Assembly (NCBI GenBank): GCA_963777355.1
Contig: CAVZQK010000080.1
Coordinates: 124,001-188,000, forward strand
Reading direction: 5' to 3'
Length of the DNA stretch: 64,000 nucleotides
Source: DATJHM01 sp963777355
GTDB taxonomy: Bacteria > Chloroflexota > Ktedonobacteria > Ktedonobacterales > Ktedonobacteraceae
This document shows, in pieces, positions 45,178 to 55,260 of this stretch. The notes under the pieces were generated by a model. That model searched no databases. It saw only the letters and a program-made list of their open reading frames with translations, and was not told where the DNA came from. The stretch's first letter is position 1. Each line of letters starts with the position of its first letter. The translations under genes were made by a program, and so were the position numbers.

Positions 45178-45825
45178 ATGGTAAGTAACCAGATTTTACA
45201 TGTGAATATTCCAACTGCCCAGGGTGTTCTAGAAGGTATCTTGAAACCTGAGGAGGAGGGTGCTACTCCACGCTTTGTGAGTGTAATCTGCCATCCCCAT
45301 CCCCTCTATGGTGGCACTATGCATAATAAGGTTGTCTTTAAAACCGCTCAGGTCCTTCAGGCTAATGCTATTCCTGCTCTCCGTTTTAATTTTCGCGGTA
45401 TTGGCCGCAGCAGTGGCAATTATGATGAGGGCCGGGGCGAGATGGAAGATGTTCGTTTTGCTCTGGAGTTCCTCAGTCGGCGCTATCCAGGGGTCCCTGC
45501 TATTGTCGCGGGCTTCTCCTTCGGCGCTTTTGTTGGTCTGCGCGTCGCTGCCGCCGATGATCGTGTCCATGCTATGATTGGCCTCGGCACTCCTGCACGC
45601 TGGTTCGAGGGCGATACTTTAAAAGGTTGCCATAAGCCAAAACTGTTTATTCATGGTACAAATGACGAACAGGCTCCCTATACTCAGGTCCAGGAATGGT
45701 TTGAACAGGTCCCCGCCCCCAAGAATATGGTGACTGTGCAGGGCGCAGATCACTTCTTCCAGGGACGACTGGAGGAGGTACAGGCGATAATCGCCAATTT
45801 TCTCACTACTTTAAAGCCAGCCTGA
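45178..45825 (+). CDS. Alpha/beta hydrolase
   Basis: A 215-residue compact hydrolase. CHPHPLYGGTMHNKV marks the branch close to dienelactone-type and KANL3/Tex30-like proteins; RFNFRGIGRSSG, the nucleophile in VAGFSFGAF, the acid in IHGTNDEQAP and the His in QGADHFF follow. It starts at ATG 45178. Substrate unknown; proteins of this branch are widespread and poorly characterised. Confidence 0.88.
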   Translation: MVSNQILHVNIPTAQGVLEGILKPEEEGATPRFVSVICHPHPLYGGTMHNKVVFKTAQVLQANAIPALRFNFRGIGRSSGNYDEGRGEMEDVRFALEFLSRRYPGVPAIVAGFSFGAFVGLRVAAADDRVHAMIGLGTPARWFEGDTLKGCHKPKLFIHGTNDEQAPYTQVQEWFEQVPAPKNMVTVQGADHFFQGRLEEVQAIIANFLTTLKPA

Positions 45826-46057
45826 CCTGTTCTCCTTTCTACGCCCTCTCTTAGCAATAACCGCGTTAAGATGAAATATACGGCCAAAAAGATTATTATA
45901 TGGCATTTGTGTCATTACATATAAGGATTTCCAAATTTGAATATGCTGTCTTATCTATAGAAATTATATCTACTTGTAGTATAGTATCTGGTGACATATT
46001 ATGCCCATCTCTATTTTGAAATGTGCGCAAGTTTTTGCTATAGGAGCTCAATACGCA

Positions 46058-48272
46058 TTGAGTAACCGCATCAATCAGCAGTTTGGAAACTATCGACTTG
46101 TCCGGCTCATCGGCAAAGGAGGCTTCGCCGAGGTCTACCTGGGCATACATATTCACCTCGATTCTCAGGTAGCGGTAAAAGTGTTAAATGCACAACTCAT
46201 GTCTCGTGAGCAGGAGGAGTTTTCTGGAGGAGGCACGCATTGTTGCCTCTTTGCACCATCCCTCTATCGTGCAGGTGTTGGATTGTGGCGTTCGCGAAGA
46301 GGACGAAACTCCTTTCCTGGTGATGAACTATGCGCCAAATGGTACATTAGGTCAACGCCATCCAAAGGGTACCGCTGTTCCATTTCCACTCCTTCTCTTG
46401 TATGTCAAAAAAATTGCCTCCGCCCTCCAGTATGCCCATGATAAAAGGCTTATTCACCGTGATATTAAGCCTGAAAATATGCTGATTGGTGTGGATGATG
46501 AGATTTTGCTGAGTGATTTTGGTATTGCCCTGATTTCTGCTTCTTCTACCTCGCAAAGTACGAAAGCGGCGGCAGGTACGGTTGCTTATATGGCTCCTGA
46601 ACAGATTATGGGAAAACCGCGTACAGCGAGTGATCAGTATGCTCTAGGCATTGTAGTCTATGAATGGCTGTGTGGAGATCGCCCGTTTCGTGGCAATTTT
46701 ACGGAACTTTGCGCTCAACATCTTTATGCCCCACCACCATCGCTGCACGAAAAATTCTCAGCTATTCCATCTGAACTCGATGCAATTGTTCTCAAAGCCC
46801 TGGCTAAAGAGCCTGCACAGCGCTATACCAGCGTTCAGGAGTTTGCAGACGCGCTCGATGCTTATTATCAACAGTCGGGCCAAGCCGAGATTGTCATTGC
46901 TGAAGAGGATATTGCTACATATATATCTATCTCTGATCCAGAAGAAGATGAGCAGACTGCGCCTCGTGTTGAGCCAGAGCGCATCGTTCTTGTTGCGTCT
47001 CCAGTCCTGGATGCTGGGAAGAGCTCACAAAGAGGTGTCTCGCCTGCTCTTGAAGCGCGTGTTGCTCCTCTCTTGTCCGAAGATGAGAATGAGAGTGTTG
47101 CAACTGTTCCTCTGATTTCTTCTGGCGAGCACTTGGTATCAGCGACTATTTTGCCGCCCCTGGAACAAACGGTAAATGTTCAGGCTGAGGTACCACCAGC
47201 ACCGATACTGTTGCCGCCTCGCTATCCTGCTTCATCTAAGCGACGTAGAGCCTTCGCTCTGTCCAGTCTTGTGCTTCTCCTGATTATTATCGGTTCATCA
47301 TTTGCCGTCGTTCCCCAACTCATCCATGCTACAGCGGGAAAGGCAGGGAGTAGAGTACTCCTATCAGGCGCAACTATTACAGGTGTACCGACTCTTACGG
47401 TAAGTCCAACCAGTATACCAACGCATATCCCCTCACCAACGCCGCCGCACAAGACGCCTCTTACCGCTACGGCAACCGCAAATTCCCCTGTGCTGATCAT
47501 TCCACCAACCAGCGTTCCCGTCGTCGTTATACCGCCAACCATAGCACCTACTCATATCCTACCGACTCCAACTCATGTACCAACTCCTACGCCAATAGTA
47601 GTGCCGACAGCAACACCAACGCCAACTCCTGTGCCTGCAAATTTGCAAGCTAGTCCAAGTAGCAATGTGGACTCTTTTAATAATAATTGTTCGGGCGGAG
47701 ATTCTCATGGTGGTGTAGTATACCTTGACTCTTGTTCATATACGCTCAGTAATGCAGGAGGTAGTACTCAGGTACTTAATTGGACGGGCTCTGTCAATAA
47801 TTCACTCTATACTCTTACTCCAAATTCAGGCAGTATTGCGCCTGGCCAAACACAATCAGTAACCGTGGTTGTTGGCTCTGGTTGCCCAGTATCTATGACA
47901 CTTACTTTGATCGGATCTGCAAATACTGTACAGGTTCCTCTCATCTGTACGCAGATTCTTGTTGCGCCTGGTGCTCAGAATTTTAGCAGTAGCAATTGTA
48001 CGCATACTGCAAATTGGACTTGTGTTGTTACTGTGTCTGCCTATGCACAGAACGGTGCTACAACCAACTGGACTACAACATCGACGAATACGAATGGTAC
48101 TGCTACTGGTATAACATTTTCTCCCTCTGGTGGTTCTCTGACTCCTGCGACCTCTGTTCAGGTAACCATTACTATTCCATCTGCAAGCTGCCCAAGTACT
48201 AATTCATTGGGTTTTGCAGCTATAGGTGGTGAGGCTGATGGTTTTGACAACTATCTCTCGTTTACTTGTTAG
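46058..48272 (+). CDS. Transmembrane Ser/Thr kinase with extracellular beta domains (one frameshift)
   Basis: The true start is probably TTG 46058 (AGGAG upstream): LSNRINQQFGNYRLVRL. The glycine loop is GKGGFAEVY, the Lys in VAVKVL, the catalytic loop IHRDIKPENML with intact HRD, and DFG in SDFGIAL. The T-run 46220-46223 has one T too many; removing it joins EEF to LEEARIVASLHH. A membrane helix follows (RRAFALSSLVLLLII), then a Pro/Thr linker and two related secreted Ig-like repeats with Cys pairs. About 738 residues when repaired. It is a sensor kinase with an outside domain. Confidence 0.88.
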
Positions 48273-48573
48273 ATAAAATAAATTCTTTGGTATAGCAATT
48301 CCTGGAATTTTCCTATTTTGTCCAAAAATGTGTAATACTTCACAGAAATATAGATAATAAGGAAGAAGATCCCTATACTGTTGCTCCTCTGGCAGGTGAT
48401 AGTGCTCTAGTTCTGAACTGGGCTGCTGCCGCTAGAACCTCTGTGAGATGGGCTGTTTCTACCAATCTGTTACCCATTTTTCCTACTCTCTCCGTCATTT
48501 ATGTACTTGTTTTATACTAGTTTTTTGTGTTAATGAGGAAAAATATTAGGACGTTAGCGAAAGGAAATTTGTT
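48273..48573. other. Intergenic region, 301 bp
   Basis: Spacer between the kinase and the TspO-like gene. No gene or clear structure seen. Confidence 0.35.
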
Positions 48574-49215
48574 ATGTCTTCTGCTGCCAAACTTCGGAAG
48601 CTCTTTGAAGGTCAGCTCTCTCATTTTACGGGACAGTCGTCTGTACGCTGGCGTTGGTATCATGGTGTAACTTTTTATGTTCTTGCTCAAACGGTGAGTT
48701 TTGGTCTGGCAGGGCTGGTGAGTGTGGCGCGGGGTGATAGGGGAGATCGCTCTAACGATCAGCCTTATTATCGCAGCCAGCGCCAGGTGAGGATTGCTCC
48801 TCCAGGTTGGGTTTTTGGACCCGCCTGGACTATTAATAATATTTCAACACTCTATGGCAATCTGCGGGCGCTCAATCTCCCGGAAAATACTCCTGGTCGG
48901 AATACATTTCTCGGCTTACAGGCGGCTTCATGGGTGACCTATGGCCTCTTTAGTGCCGCCTATTTTAGCCTCCGCTCTCCCTTGAATGCTGCTGTAATTA
49001 CGCTCTCTATGTTTGGCCTGACAATTGCAAGCTTGCTCGTCTCGATTTTCCAGTTAAAAGATACGAAGATTGCACTCTCCCTGGCTACTCTTTTCCTCTG
49101 GTTGACGCTGGCCTCTGTGCTTGCTACTACCCAGGCTCTCTGGAATCATGACGATTTCTACGATATTGGTCCTTTCGTGGAACCAGATCCGGCCCTGGTG
49201 AAAAAGATTGCGTAG
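48574..49215 (+). CDS. TspO/MBR-family membrane protein
   Basis: A 213-residue membrane protein with five helices. PPGWVFGPAWTINNISTLYG is the TspO signature for ligand binding. TspO proteins bind porphyrins and other small molecules. It stands alone and converges with the dehydrogenase gene. Confidence 0.8.
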   Translation: MSSAAKLRKLFEGQLSHFTGQSSVRWRWYHGVTFYVLAQTVSFGLAGLVSVARGDRGDRSNDQPYYRSQRQVRIAPPGWVFGPAWTINNISTLYGNLRALNLPENTPGRNTFLGLQAASWVTYGLFSAAYFSLRSPLNAAVITLSMFGLTIASLLVSIFQLKDTKIALSLATLFLWLTLASVLATTQALWNHDDFYDIGPFVEPDPALVKKIA

Positions 49216-49227
49216 GGGCGTAGCTCG

Positions 49228-49257
49228 CCTGCGCCTGTACCTGGTTTCGGGCGCAGG
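49228..49257. terminator. Hairpin between convergent genes
   Basis: CCTGCGCC / GGCGCAGG, perfect 8 bp with a 14-nt loop, between the TspO-like and dehydrogenase genes. No T-run on either strand. Confidence 0.45.
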
Positions 49258-49268
49258 TATCCTATGTG

Positions 49269-50168
49269 CTATTTGTCTATCGGTCCTATCCCCGCTGCTT
49301 CATCAACTCCCAGTGTTAATGCACTCCAATCCATTTTTCCTCGCCCATTGGCAATACCACTCACCAGTCGATCATGGAGCTGGCTGGCAAATGGCATTGG
49401 CGTGCTTGTTCGCTCGGCTGCCCCTAGTACCAGGTTGATGTCTTTCAATGCCAGTTCCATCGCGAAACCGGTTGGCGTGAAGCGTCTTTCTGCAATCATC
49501 TTTCCATAATTTTGATAGATGCCGCAAGCGAAAAGGGTTTGTGTGAGCATGTCTATGAATGCTGTCCGTTCAATCCCGTTTTTCTCTGCCACTACTGCCG
49601 CCTCTGCCATTGCCTCCTGTGCCGCTGCAATCAGGAAGTTTCCACACACTTTGACGATGTTTGCCTCCTCGGCGGCATCTCCAAACTCAAATATCCCCTG
49701 CCCGATTGCTTCTAAAAAGGGCCGCGCACGTTTCTTTGCCTCATCTGTACCCGCCAGGGCAATCCAGAGCTTTCGCGCCGCCGCTGCCTCTGGCCTCCCA
49801 AAGACTGGGGCCGATACAAATGCCGCTTGCTGTTCTGCATGAAGCTGGACCATCTCTTTCGCGATTACGGGCGAGATAGTGCTGAGTGAGATATGGAGAC
49901 CACCCGGCCCAAGCCGTGTGAGTAGACCATTCTCTCCCTGTACGATGCTTTGTAACGCCGCATCGTTAGAGACCATGCTGAAAACAATTCCGCCCGGCTG
50001 CACTACCTCGGCAGGTGTCATTCCCTGCTTTGCCCCTTCTTTTACCAGCCCTTGTGCTTTGCTCGCGTCTCTATTATATACATGGAGTTGATGACCTGCT
50101 GCTAGAAGATTGTGCGCTATGGGGTGGCCCATGTTTCCAAGACCAATAAAGCCGATCTGTTCAAGCAT
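49269..50168 (-). CDS. NAD(P)-dependent oxidoreductase, HIBADH family
   Basis: A 299-residue protein of the 3-hydroxyisobutyrate dehydrogenase family. Rossmann motif GFIGLGNMGHPIAHNLL at 5-21; the substrate loop has the DSTxSP-like LSTISP; the catalytic Lys follows as VKVCGNFLIAAAQEA. It oxidises a beta-hydroxy acid, exact substrate unknown. ATG 50168 has AGAGGACG upstream; an in-frame ATG at 50198 is less likely. Confidence 0.9.
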   Translation of the reverse strand: MLEQIGFIGLGNMGHPIAHNLLAAGHQLHVYNRDASKAQGLVKEGAKQGMTPAEVVQPGGIVFSMVSNDAALQSIVQGENGLLTRLGPGGLHISLSTISPVIAKEMVQLHAEQQAAFVSAPVFGRPEAAAARKLWIALAGTDEAKKRARPFLEAIGQGIFEFGDAAEEANIVKVCGNFLIAAAQEAMAEAAVVAEKNGIERTAFIDMLTQTLFACGIYQNYGKMIAERRFTPTGFAMELALKDINLVLGAAERTSTPMPFASQLHDRLVSGIANGRGKMDWSALTLGVDEAAGIGPIDK

Positions 50169-50387
50169 GACTGTCGTCCTCTTTTCAACGCTATTCAAAC
50201 ATATTTTCTCTTTTAAGAATACGATAAGAAGGGACCGGATGGCGACAAGTGAGACTTCTCAATGGATAGTTTTTGCCAGAAAAACGCCAGCGCTGCCCTT
50301 CTAGAGCGATTGGCACGATCTCAATAATCATGGTACAATTCTGCATAGTCAGAGGCTATAATTTTTATGTATTGAGGAGAAACTTTT

Positions 50388-50876
50388 ATGGACACGCATG
50401 GTCCAATCAGAAAATGGTCACAATTGCATAATATAAAGGTCAGTATTCCTTCTGCTGGTAAAGTTGCGGGCATTGTTGAGGATTTTTATTTTAAGCCTGA
50501 GTCTACGGGCGTTGATGCTTTTCTGGTGCGTACCCGCCTCGGTGATGCTTTGAACTTGCCTATCAGTAAGATTAAAGAGTTTGGCACCGATACGGTGGTT
50601 ATTGAGAGTGAGCAGATGTTGGGACGACGCCTCTCTCCTTATCCTCTGGCCAGTAGCCTGCTTGGTAGTAAGGTCCAGGATGAGAGCGGACGGGAGATTG
50701 GCACTATTAGCGAGATTCTGCTGAATATCGAGCCTGCTATTGCAACACGTGTCGCTGGCTTTGAGCTGAGCAGCAATGATCGCGGTCAGGGCAAAGTTTT
50801 TAGCGCGGATGCTATTACCCGCTATGAGAATAATTTGTTTATTCTGCAAGATCAGTTTGCTCGTAAACTGAGATAG
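50388..50876 (+). CDS. Tandem PRC-barrel protein
   Basis: A 162-residue protein with two PRC-barrel-like repeats: residues about 15-70 and about 85-150. PRC barrels bind RNA processing factors or act as general adaptor modules. The gene starts at ATG 50388 with GAGGAG upstream. It converges with the zinc-ribbon kinase. Function unknown. Confidence 0.75.
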   Translation: MDTHGPIRKWSQLHNIKVSIPSAGKVAGIVEDFYFKPESTGVDAFLVRTRLGDALNLPISKIKEFGTDTVVIESEQMLGRRLSPYPLASSLLGSKVQDESGREIGTISEILLNIEPAIATRVAGFELSSNDRGQGKVFSADAITRYENNLFILQDQFARKLR

Positions 50877-50907
50877 TAAAAGCTTTCTTCCTCGCCTTTT
50901 TTAGGGT

Positions 50908-53160
50908 TTAGGGCCGCTGTGCTTGCCCGCGCAATTCGCTGGCCTTTGCTTCGGCGGCCCGTGCATCCCGCCCCCGCCGCAGTTTACGCAATGCCTCGGC
51001 CTTACGCTGCCAGTTGTCCGCATCATTTGGCACAATCTGAATCGCGGCCTCCGCCGCCTCTAATGCTTCATCGTAACGGCGCATCTGCCTCAAGACGAGT
51101 GATTTGTTATGTAAGGCCGATACCATGCGTGGATTTAAGCGCAGGGCCTGCTCGTATCCATCCAGAGCCTTCTGGTAGTTTCCCATCTGATAGTATGCGT
51201 TGCCCATTCCGTTCCAGGCAAGCGGCGCGTTTCGGTTCAAACGAATTGCTTGCTCGTAGGCCTCTAATGCTTCATAGTAGCGCTCTAGCTGATGCAATAC
51301 GCTGCCTTTGCCATTCCAGGCGGGCGCAAAGCGTGCATCAATCGCGAGCGCACGATTATAGGAATCAAGCGCATCGTTGAAACGTCCCAGATCTCCCAGA
51401 ACCAGACCACGTTTATCCCAGGCTTTGACGAAGTTTCGGTCACAGTTGATGGCTTTGTCGAAATAGTCCAGCGCACTGCGCAGCTTCTGTTGCGCATAAT
51501 AGACGTTGCCGATACCATAGAGGGCTGGTGCGTAGTTCTGGTCCCGCTTGAGGGCCTCTTGATAGGCTTGGTACGCTTCACGGAGCCGACCCATTTCGTA
51601 TAGGACTAGGCCTTTGCCGTTCCAGTAGGAGATCGAATTGGGCTCATAGTTGAGCGCCTGCTCAAAAGCTCGTAGCGCCTCAGTGTACTGCTTCTGCTGG
51701 CGTAGTACCAGCCCCTTATTGCTCCAGGCCTGGGCCATTGCAGGATCAAAGTGCAATGCCAGCTCAAAGGCGTTTAATGCCTGCTCTGGCCGGTTGAGTG
51801 CGCTGAGGACTGCCCCCTGACCATTCCAGGCAATGGCATTGTCTGGCTCTAGCTTGACGGCTTTCTCGAAAACTTCTAACGCCTCCTGGTTCCGATGTAG
51901 CATATTGAGCGCGGTCCCCTTACCATTGAGTGAGGTGATCAATGTTGTGTCTAGCTTGAGGGCCTGGTCAAATGAGTTGAGCGCTTCCTGGTGCCGCCCA
52001 CTTAGTGCCTGGGTAAGCCCCTTCCCTTGCCAGCCCTGAGCGCTGTTACGGTCCGCCTGAAGTACCTGTTCATAGACTGTCAAGGCATCCCGCAGACGGC
52101 GCTGCGAGTAGAGTCTATAAGCATCTTGCAGCAGACGACTGGTCTGGTTGACTTTGTTTGGCGCGAGCGGCGGGATGACGCTGATGGGCCCTGTGGCGTT
52201 GAAGCTGTTGTTAAAGACGCCGCTTAAGGTCCCGTTTACTCTTTGCTGCTCAGCCATGCGCAAGACTTTTACGACCTCTTGTGTGCTGCTCGGACGATGG
52301 TCGGTATCCATGTCTAGCATACGCTGAAGGAGGGCGACTAGGTCCAGTGGGAGCAGCGGATTGAATTCAGATGCTGGCCGAAAGAAAAATGGCTGCTCGC
52401 TGGGATCAACTCCGGTCAACAGACAATGTAATAGCGCTCCCAGGCTGTAGATGTCTGATCGGGGCGTGCTTTGCGCTTTTCCATATTGTTCAGGCGCGGC
52501 AAAACCTGGCGAACCAAGTGCGACGGTATCATGGGATTGCCCTGGCTTGAAGACACGCGCAATCCCAAAGTCAATCAGGTAGACGTGCCCGCTCTCGCTG
52601 ATCATTACGTTTGATGGCTTGAGGTCACGAAAGATAATCGGCGGCTGATGGGTGTGCAAATATCCTAGCACATCGCAGAGCTGTACTCCCCAATCCAGTA
52701 CCTTTTCCAGGGGCAGAGGCTTCCCGTTTGCCTGCTCTACATAATCTTCAATCGTCCGCCCCTCAATAAAGTCCATAACCAGATAAGAACGTTCTCCTTC
52801 TGTGAAATGATCGTAAATTCGGGGCAGATTCGGATGGAGCAGGTCGGCTAATAGCCGCGCTTCACGCTCGAATGCTTCTTCGGCTTCTTGCAGCCCTGCC
52901 TGGCTTAGCCCTGCACGGGCCATCTCTTTTATCGCTATTGGACGATTATTAAATCGGGTGTCAGAAGCTTTATAAACCGCTCCCATACCACCCTGACCAA
53001 TTCGTGTTTCTAGTTTATAACGCCCATTGAGCAGCGTTTCTTCGGGGAGGGCACCCGTTGTATATTTAAATGGGAGCTGAGCGGCACAATATTGACAGAA
53101 ACGAGCCGTCGCAAGATTCGCTGCCCCACAGTTCTCACAGAACTGTTCTTGTGTTGCCAT
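50908..53160 (-). CDS. Zinc-ribbon Ser/Thr kinase with C-terminal TPR repeats
   Basis: About 750 residues. N-terminal zinc ribbon FCENCGAANLATARFCQYC, kinase domain from GQGGMGAVYKA, catalytic loop IIFRDLKPSN (HRD His is Phe, Asp kept) and DFG in LIDFGIARVF. The C-terminal 370 residues hold about ten TPR repeats (AWNGKGxxLxxLxxxxEAL type). ATG 53160 begins at the zinc ribbon; the upstream in-frame start at 53310 adds hydrophobic sequence with no SD site. It is a soluble scaffold kinase, probably in signalling. Confidence 0.9.
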   Translation of the reverse strand: MATQEQFCENCGAANLATARFCQYCAAQLPFKYTTGALPEETLLNGRYKLETRIGQGGMGAVYKASDTRFNNRPIAIKEMARAGLSQAGLQEAEEAFEREARLLADLLHPNLPRIYDHFTEGERSYLVMDFIEGRTIEDYVEQANGKPLPLEKVLDWGVQLCDVLGYLHTHQPPIIFRDLKPSNVMISESGHVYLIDFGIARVFKPGQSHDTVALGSPGFAAPEQYGKAQSTPRSDIYSLGALLHCLLTGVDPSEQPFFFRPASEFNPLLPLDLVALLQRMLDMDTDHRPSSTQEVVKVLRMAEQQRVNGTLSGVFNNSFNATGPISVIPPLAPNKVNQTSRLLQDAYRLYSQRRLRDALTVYEQVLQADRNSAQGWQGKGLTQALSGRHQEALNSFDQALKLDTTLITSLNGKGTALNMLHRNQEALEVFEKAVKLEPDNAIAWNGQGAVLSALNRPEQALNAFELALHFDPAMAQAWSNKGLVLRQQKQYTEALRAFEQALNYEPNSISYWNGKGLVLYEMGRLREAYQAYQEALKRDQNYAPALYGIGNVYYAQQKLRSALDYFDKAINCDRNFVKAWDKRGLVLGDLGRFNDALDSYNRALAIDARFAPAWNGKGSVLHQLERYYEALEAYEQAIRLNRNAPLAWNGMGNAYYQMGNYQKALDGYEQALRLNPRMVSALHNKSLVLRQMRRYDEALEAAEAAIQIVPNDADNWQRKAEALRKLRRGRDARAAEAKASELRGQAQRP

Positions 53161-53396
53161 ACACTTTATTACTTCTTCATAGTGGAACGTGCCTGAGATA
53201 AACAGTATTTTTGTTGCCTTTGAGCAAGTTTCTTCAAAATACCTTCTCAGATATTCACCCAATAAACGCAATGGTACAATTATAAATAGCCCGAATATCC
53301 ATCCATTCATTCCTGGAGTTCGTGCATGTAGGCAAAGAGAAGTCAGGGATAGAGAAAAGTATCCAGATAGAATTCGCCGTATATATCATAACACAA

Positions 53397-54299
53397 TTAT
53401 TGGCTTATGCGCTCTGCTTCCTCAATAGTACGCCAGAGCCTGAGCCATTCTTCTATGCTGAGTGTCTCCGCACGCCGATTCGCTTCGATTTTTGCCGCCG
53501 CTAGCCATGCTTTTACTTCTTCGTTTTTATGATGCAATCCGTGCGTCAACAAGTTATGTAGCTGCTTTCGCCTCTCCTGAAATCCTGCCTGTACTACTCG
53601 GAAGAAACGATTCCGCTCTTCTCCCTGTAATGGCGCTTGAGGCTTGACGTCAATACGGAGAATCGCTGAGTCTACTTTAGGGGCGGGAAAGAATGCCTTT
53701 GCGGAAACCTGGGCCATGATGCGTGGCTGCCCGTAAAATTGTACGCTGACCGCTAACAGACTGAGATCACCCGGTTCTGCAATGATACGCTGCGCCACTT
53801 CTAGCTGTACCATCACTACTATTATCTGGGGCGCGTTGGCCGATTCCAGGAAATGCCGAAAGGTCGGTGCAGTAATATAATAGGGCAGATTGGCCACAAG
53901 TTTGTATGGCCTCTGCTCAAATATCTCTACGGGATCAAGAAAAAGCAGATTGCGTGCTACCAATTCAACATTTGTATAGCTCTGCGTGGTCTTTTCCAGT
54001 AATGCTAGCATGTCTCGCTCTAGCTCAACTGCAACTACACGCCTCGCCCGCTTTGCTAGTTCGCGCGTCAAGACTCCTGTACCAGATCCAACCTCTAAAA
54101 TGGCATCTTCAGGCTCGATCTCTGCGGCCTCAACAATTTTATTGAGTATCTCTCGGTCAATCAGAAAGTTCTGCCCGAAAGATTTATTTGGCCGCATATT
54201 GTGGGTCGCCAGGAGAAAGCGCAGATCACGTATGTTCGTTAAATCAACGTTGTCATATACCCCTGTGCTCTGAAATGTATTCTCTCTATGCTCTGTCAC
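53397..54299 (-). CDS. rsmA: 16S rRNA (adenine1518/1519-N6)-dimethyltransferase
   Basis: A 300-residue RsmA/KsgA. The N-terminal NMRPNKSFGQNFLID, SAM motif ILEVGSGTGVLTREL and catalytic NLPYYI are all conserved. It dimethylates two adjacent adenines near the 3' end of 16S rRNA during small subunit maturation. Start at ATG 54299. Confidence 0.96.
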   Translation of the reverse strand: MTEHRENTFQSTGVYDNVDLTNIRDLRFLLATHNMRPNKSFGQNFLIDREILNKIVEAAEIEPEDAILEVGSGTGVLTRELAKRARRVVAVELERDMLALLEKTTQSYTNVELVARNLLFLDPVEIFEQRPYKLVANLPYYITAPTFRHFLESANAPQIIVVMVQLEVAQRIIAEPGDLSLLAVSVQFYGQPRIMAQVSAKAFFPAPKVDSAILRIDVKPQAPLQGEERNRFFRVVQAGFQERRKQLHNLLTHGLHHKNEEVKAWLAAAKIEANRRAETLSIEEWLRLWRTIEEAERISQ

Positions 54300-54454
54300 T
54301 GTCTCTCTCTTTTACCTATAGTTTCGTAGGTGCTTACTGTAGCAGAGCACTCTCAGGCTGTCAAATTTTTTGCCTGGATCTCTATTTCGCTAAAATCTAC
54401 TCCTCTAAAGAAAATGAATTTTCTTGCCGGTTGGTGTATTCAGGCATGGCTAGC

Positions 54455-55066
54455 TTAGCGATGCCGATTGCTATTCCATCTGCGTCTGTGATACAGATTT
54501 TGCCATACTGGAAAGCCCAGACGCGAGAGGATGAAAAGCACCAGCCCACCAAAGATGAGGACAAACGCAAGCACAATGAGTATTGGTAAGAGTATCAGAA
54601 AGAGGCCAATTCCCAGCAGGGTAATAACTAGTCCTGCCAACAATGGGATTACTTTGATTAATAGGATGATGAGCAAGGCTAGCATAATCCAGCGTCCAAT
54701 ATGTCGTTTCTGTTGCCGCTGCGACTGCGTTCGCGTCGTTGTCCGGAAAGGACGATAGCCATATTCCATCGCGTCTCCATCCGGGCTGAATCTCTGTTGT
54801 CTGTGCGGAGGCATCTCTGTACTGGCCCCACTTGAAGCTGGCTGCTCCCCTCTCTCTCCCGGCTCTGCATTCGTCGGACGCCGATCCTGCGCTGCATAGC
54901 TGTATGGTGGGAGTGGCTCTTCTTCGTATGCTGACGGATGTTCGCTCTTTGTTACATCCCCTGTCCTGGAGTGACTCGACCAGGAGCTGGGACGCTGCCT
55001 TGCTATCTCTGCATCGCTCAGCTCATCTGCTTTCGCTGACTGCGATGGTGGTAAAAACTCTTGCAT
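54455..55066 (-). CDS. Membrane protein with disordered N-terminus
   Basis: A 203-residue protein. The first 115 residues are polar, rich in Ser, Pro, Glu and Arg, probably disordered. Two or three long hydrophobic helices follow (about 126-185), ending in a basic tail. No family recognised. It lies between rsmA and a divergent penicillin-binding protein gene. Confidence 0.5.
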   Translation of the reverse strand: MQEFLPPSQSAKADELSDAEIARQRPSSWSSHSRTGDVTKSEHPSAYEEEPLPPYSYAAQDRRPTNAEPGERGEQPASSGASTEMPPHRQQRFSPDGDAMEYGYRPFRTTTRTQSQRQQKRHIGRWIMLALLIILLIKVIPLLAGLVITLLGIGLFLILLPILIVLAFVLIFGGLVLFILSRLGFPVWQNLYHRRRWNSNRHR

Positions 55067-55260
55067 CTTTCTGTGCTTTCCTTGATTCGCATAAAACCCA
55101 CCTGTAAATTATTACGTAAGGGATACAGGAGAGTTGCAGTACAAATTTACCTATCTTGAAACAAAGTCTGAGTCTGGCACGTTTTAAATGCGGACAAGCG
55201 AATTGCGATTTTAACTGGTACCCAAAAATACAGAGAGTTATTTGAATATGGGAAATAAAA

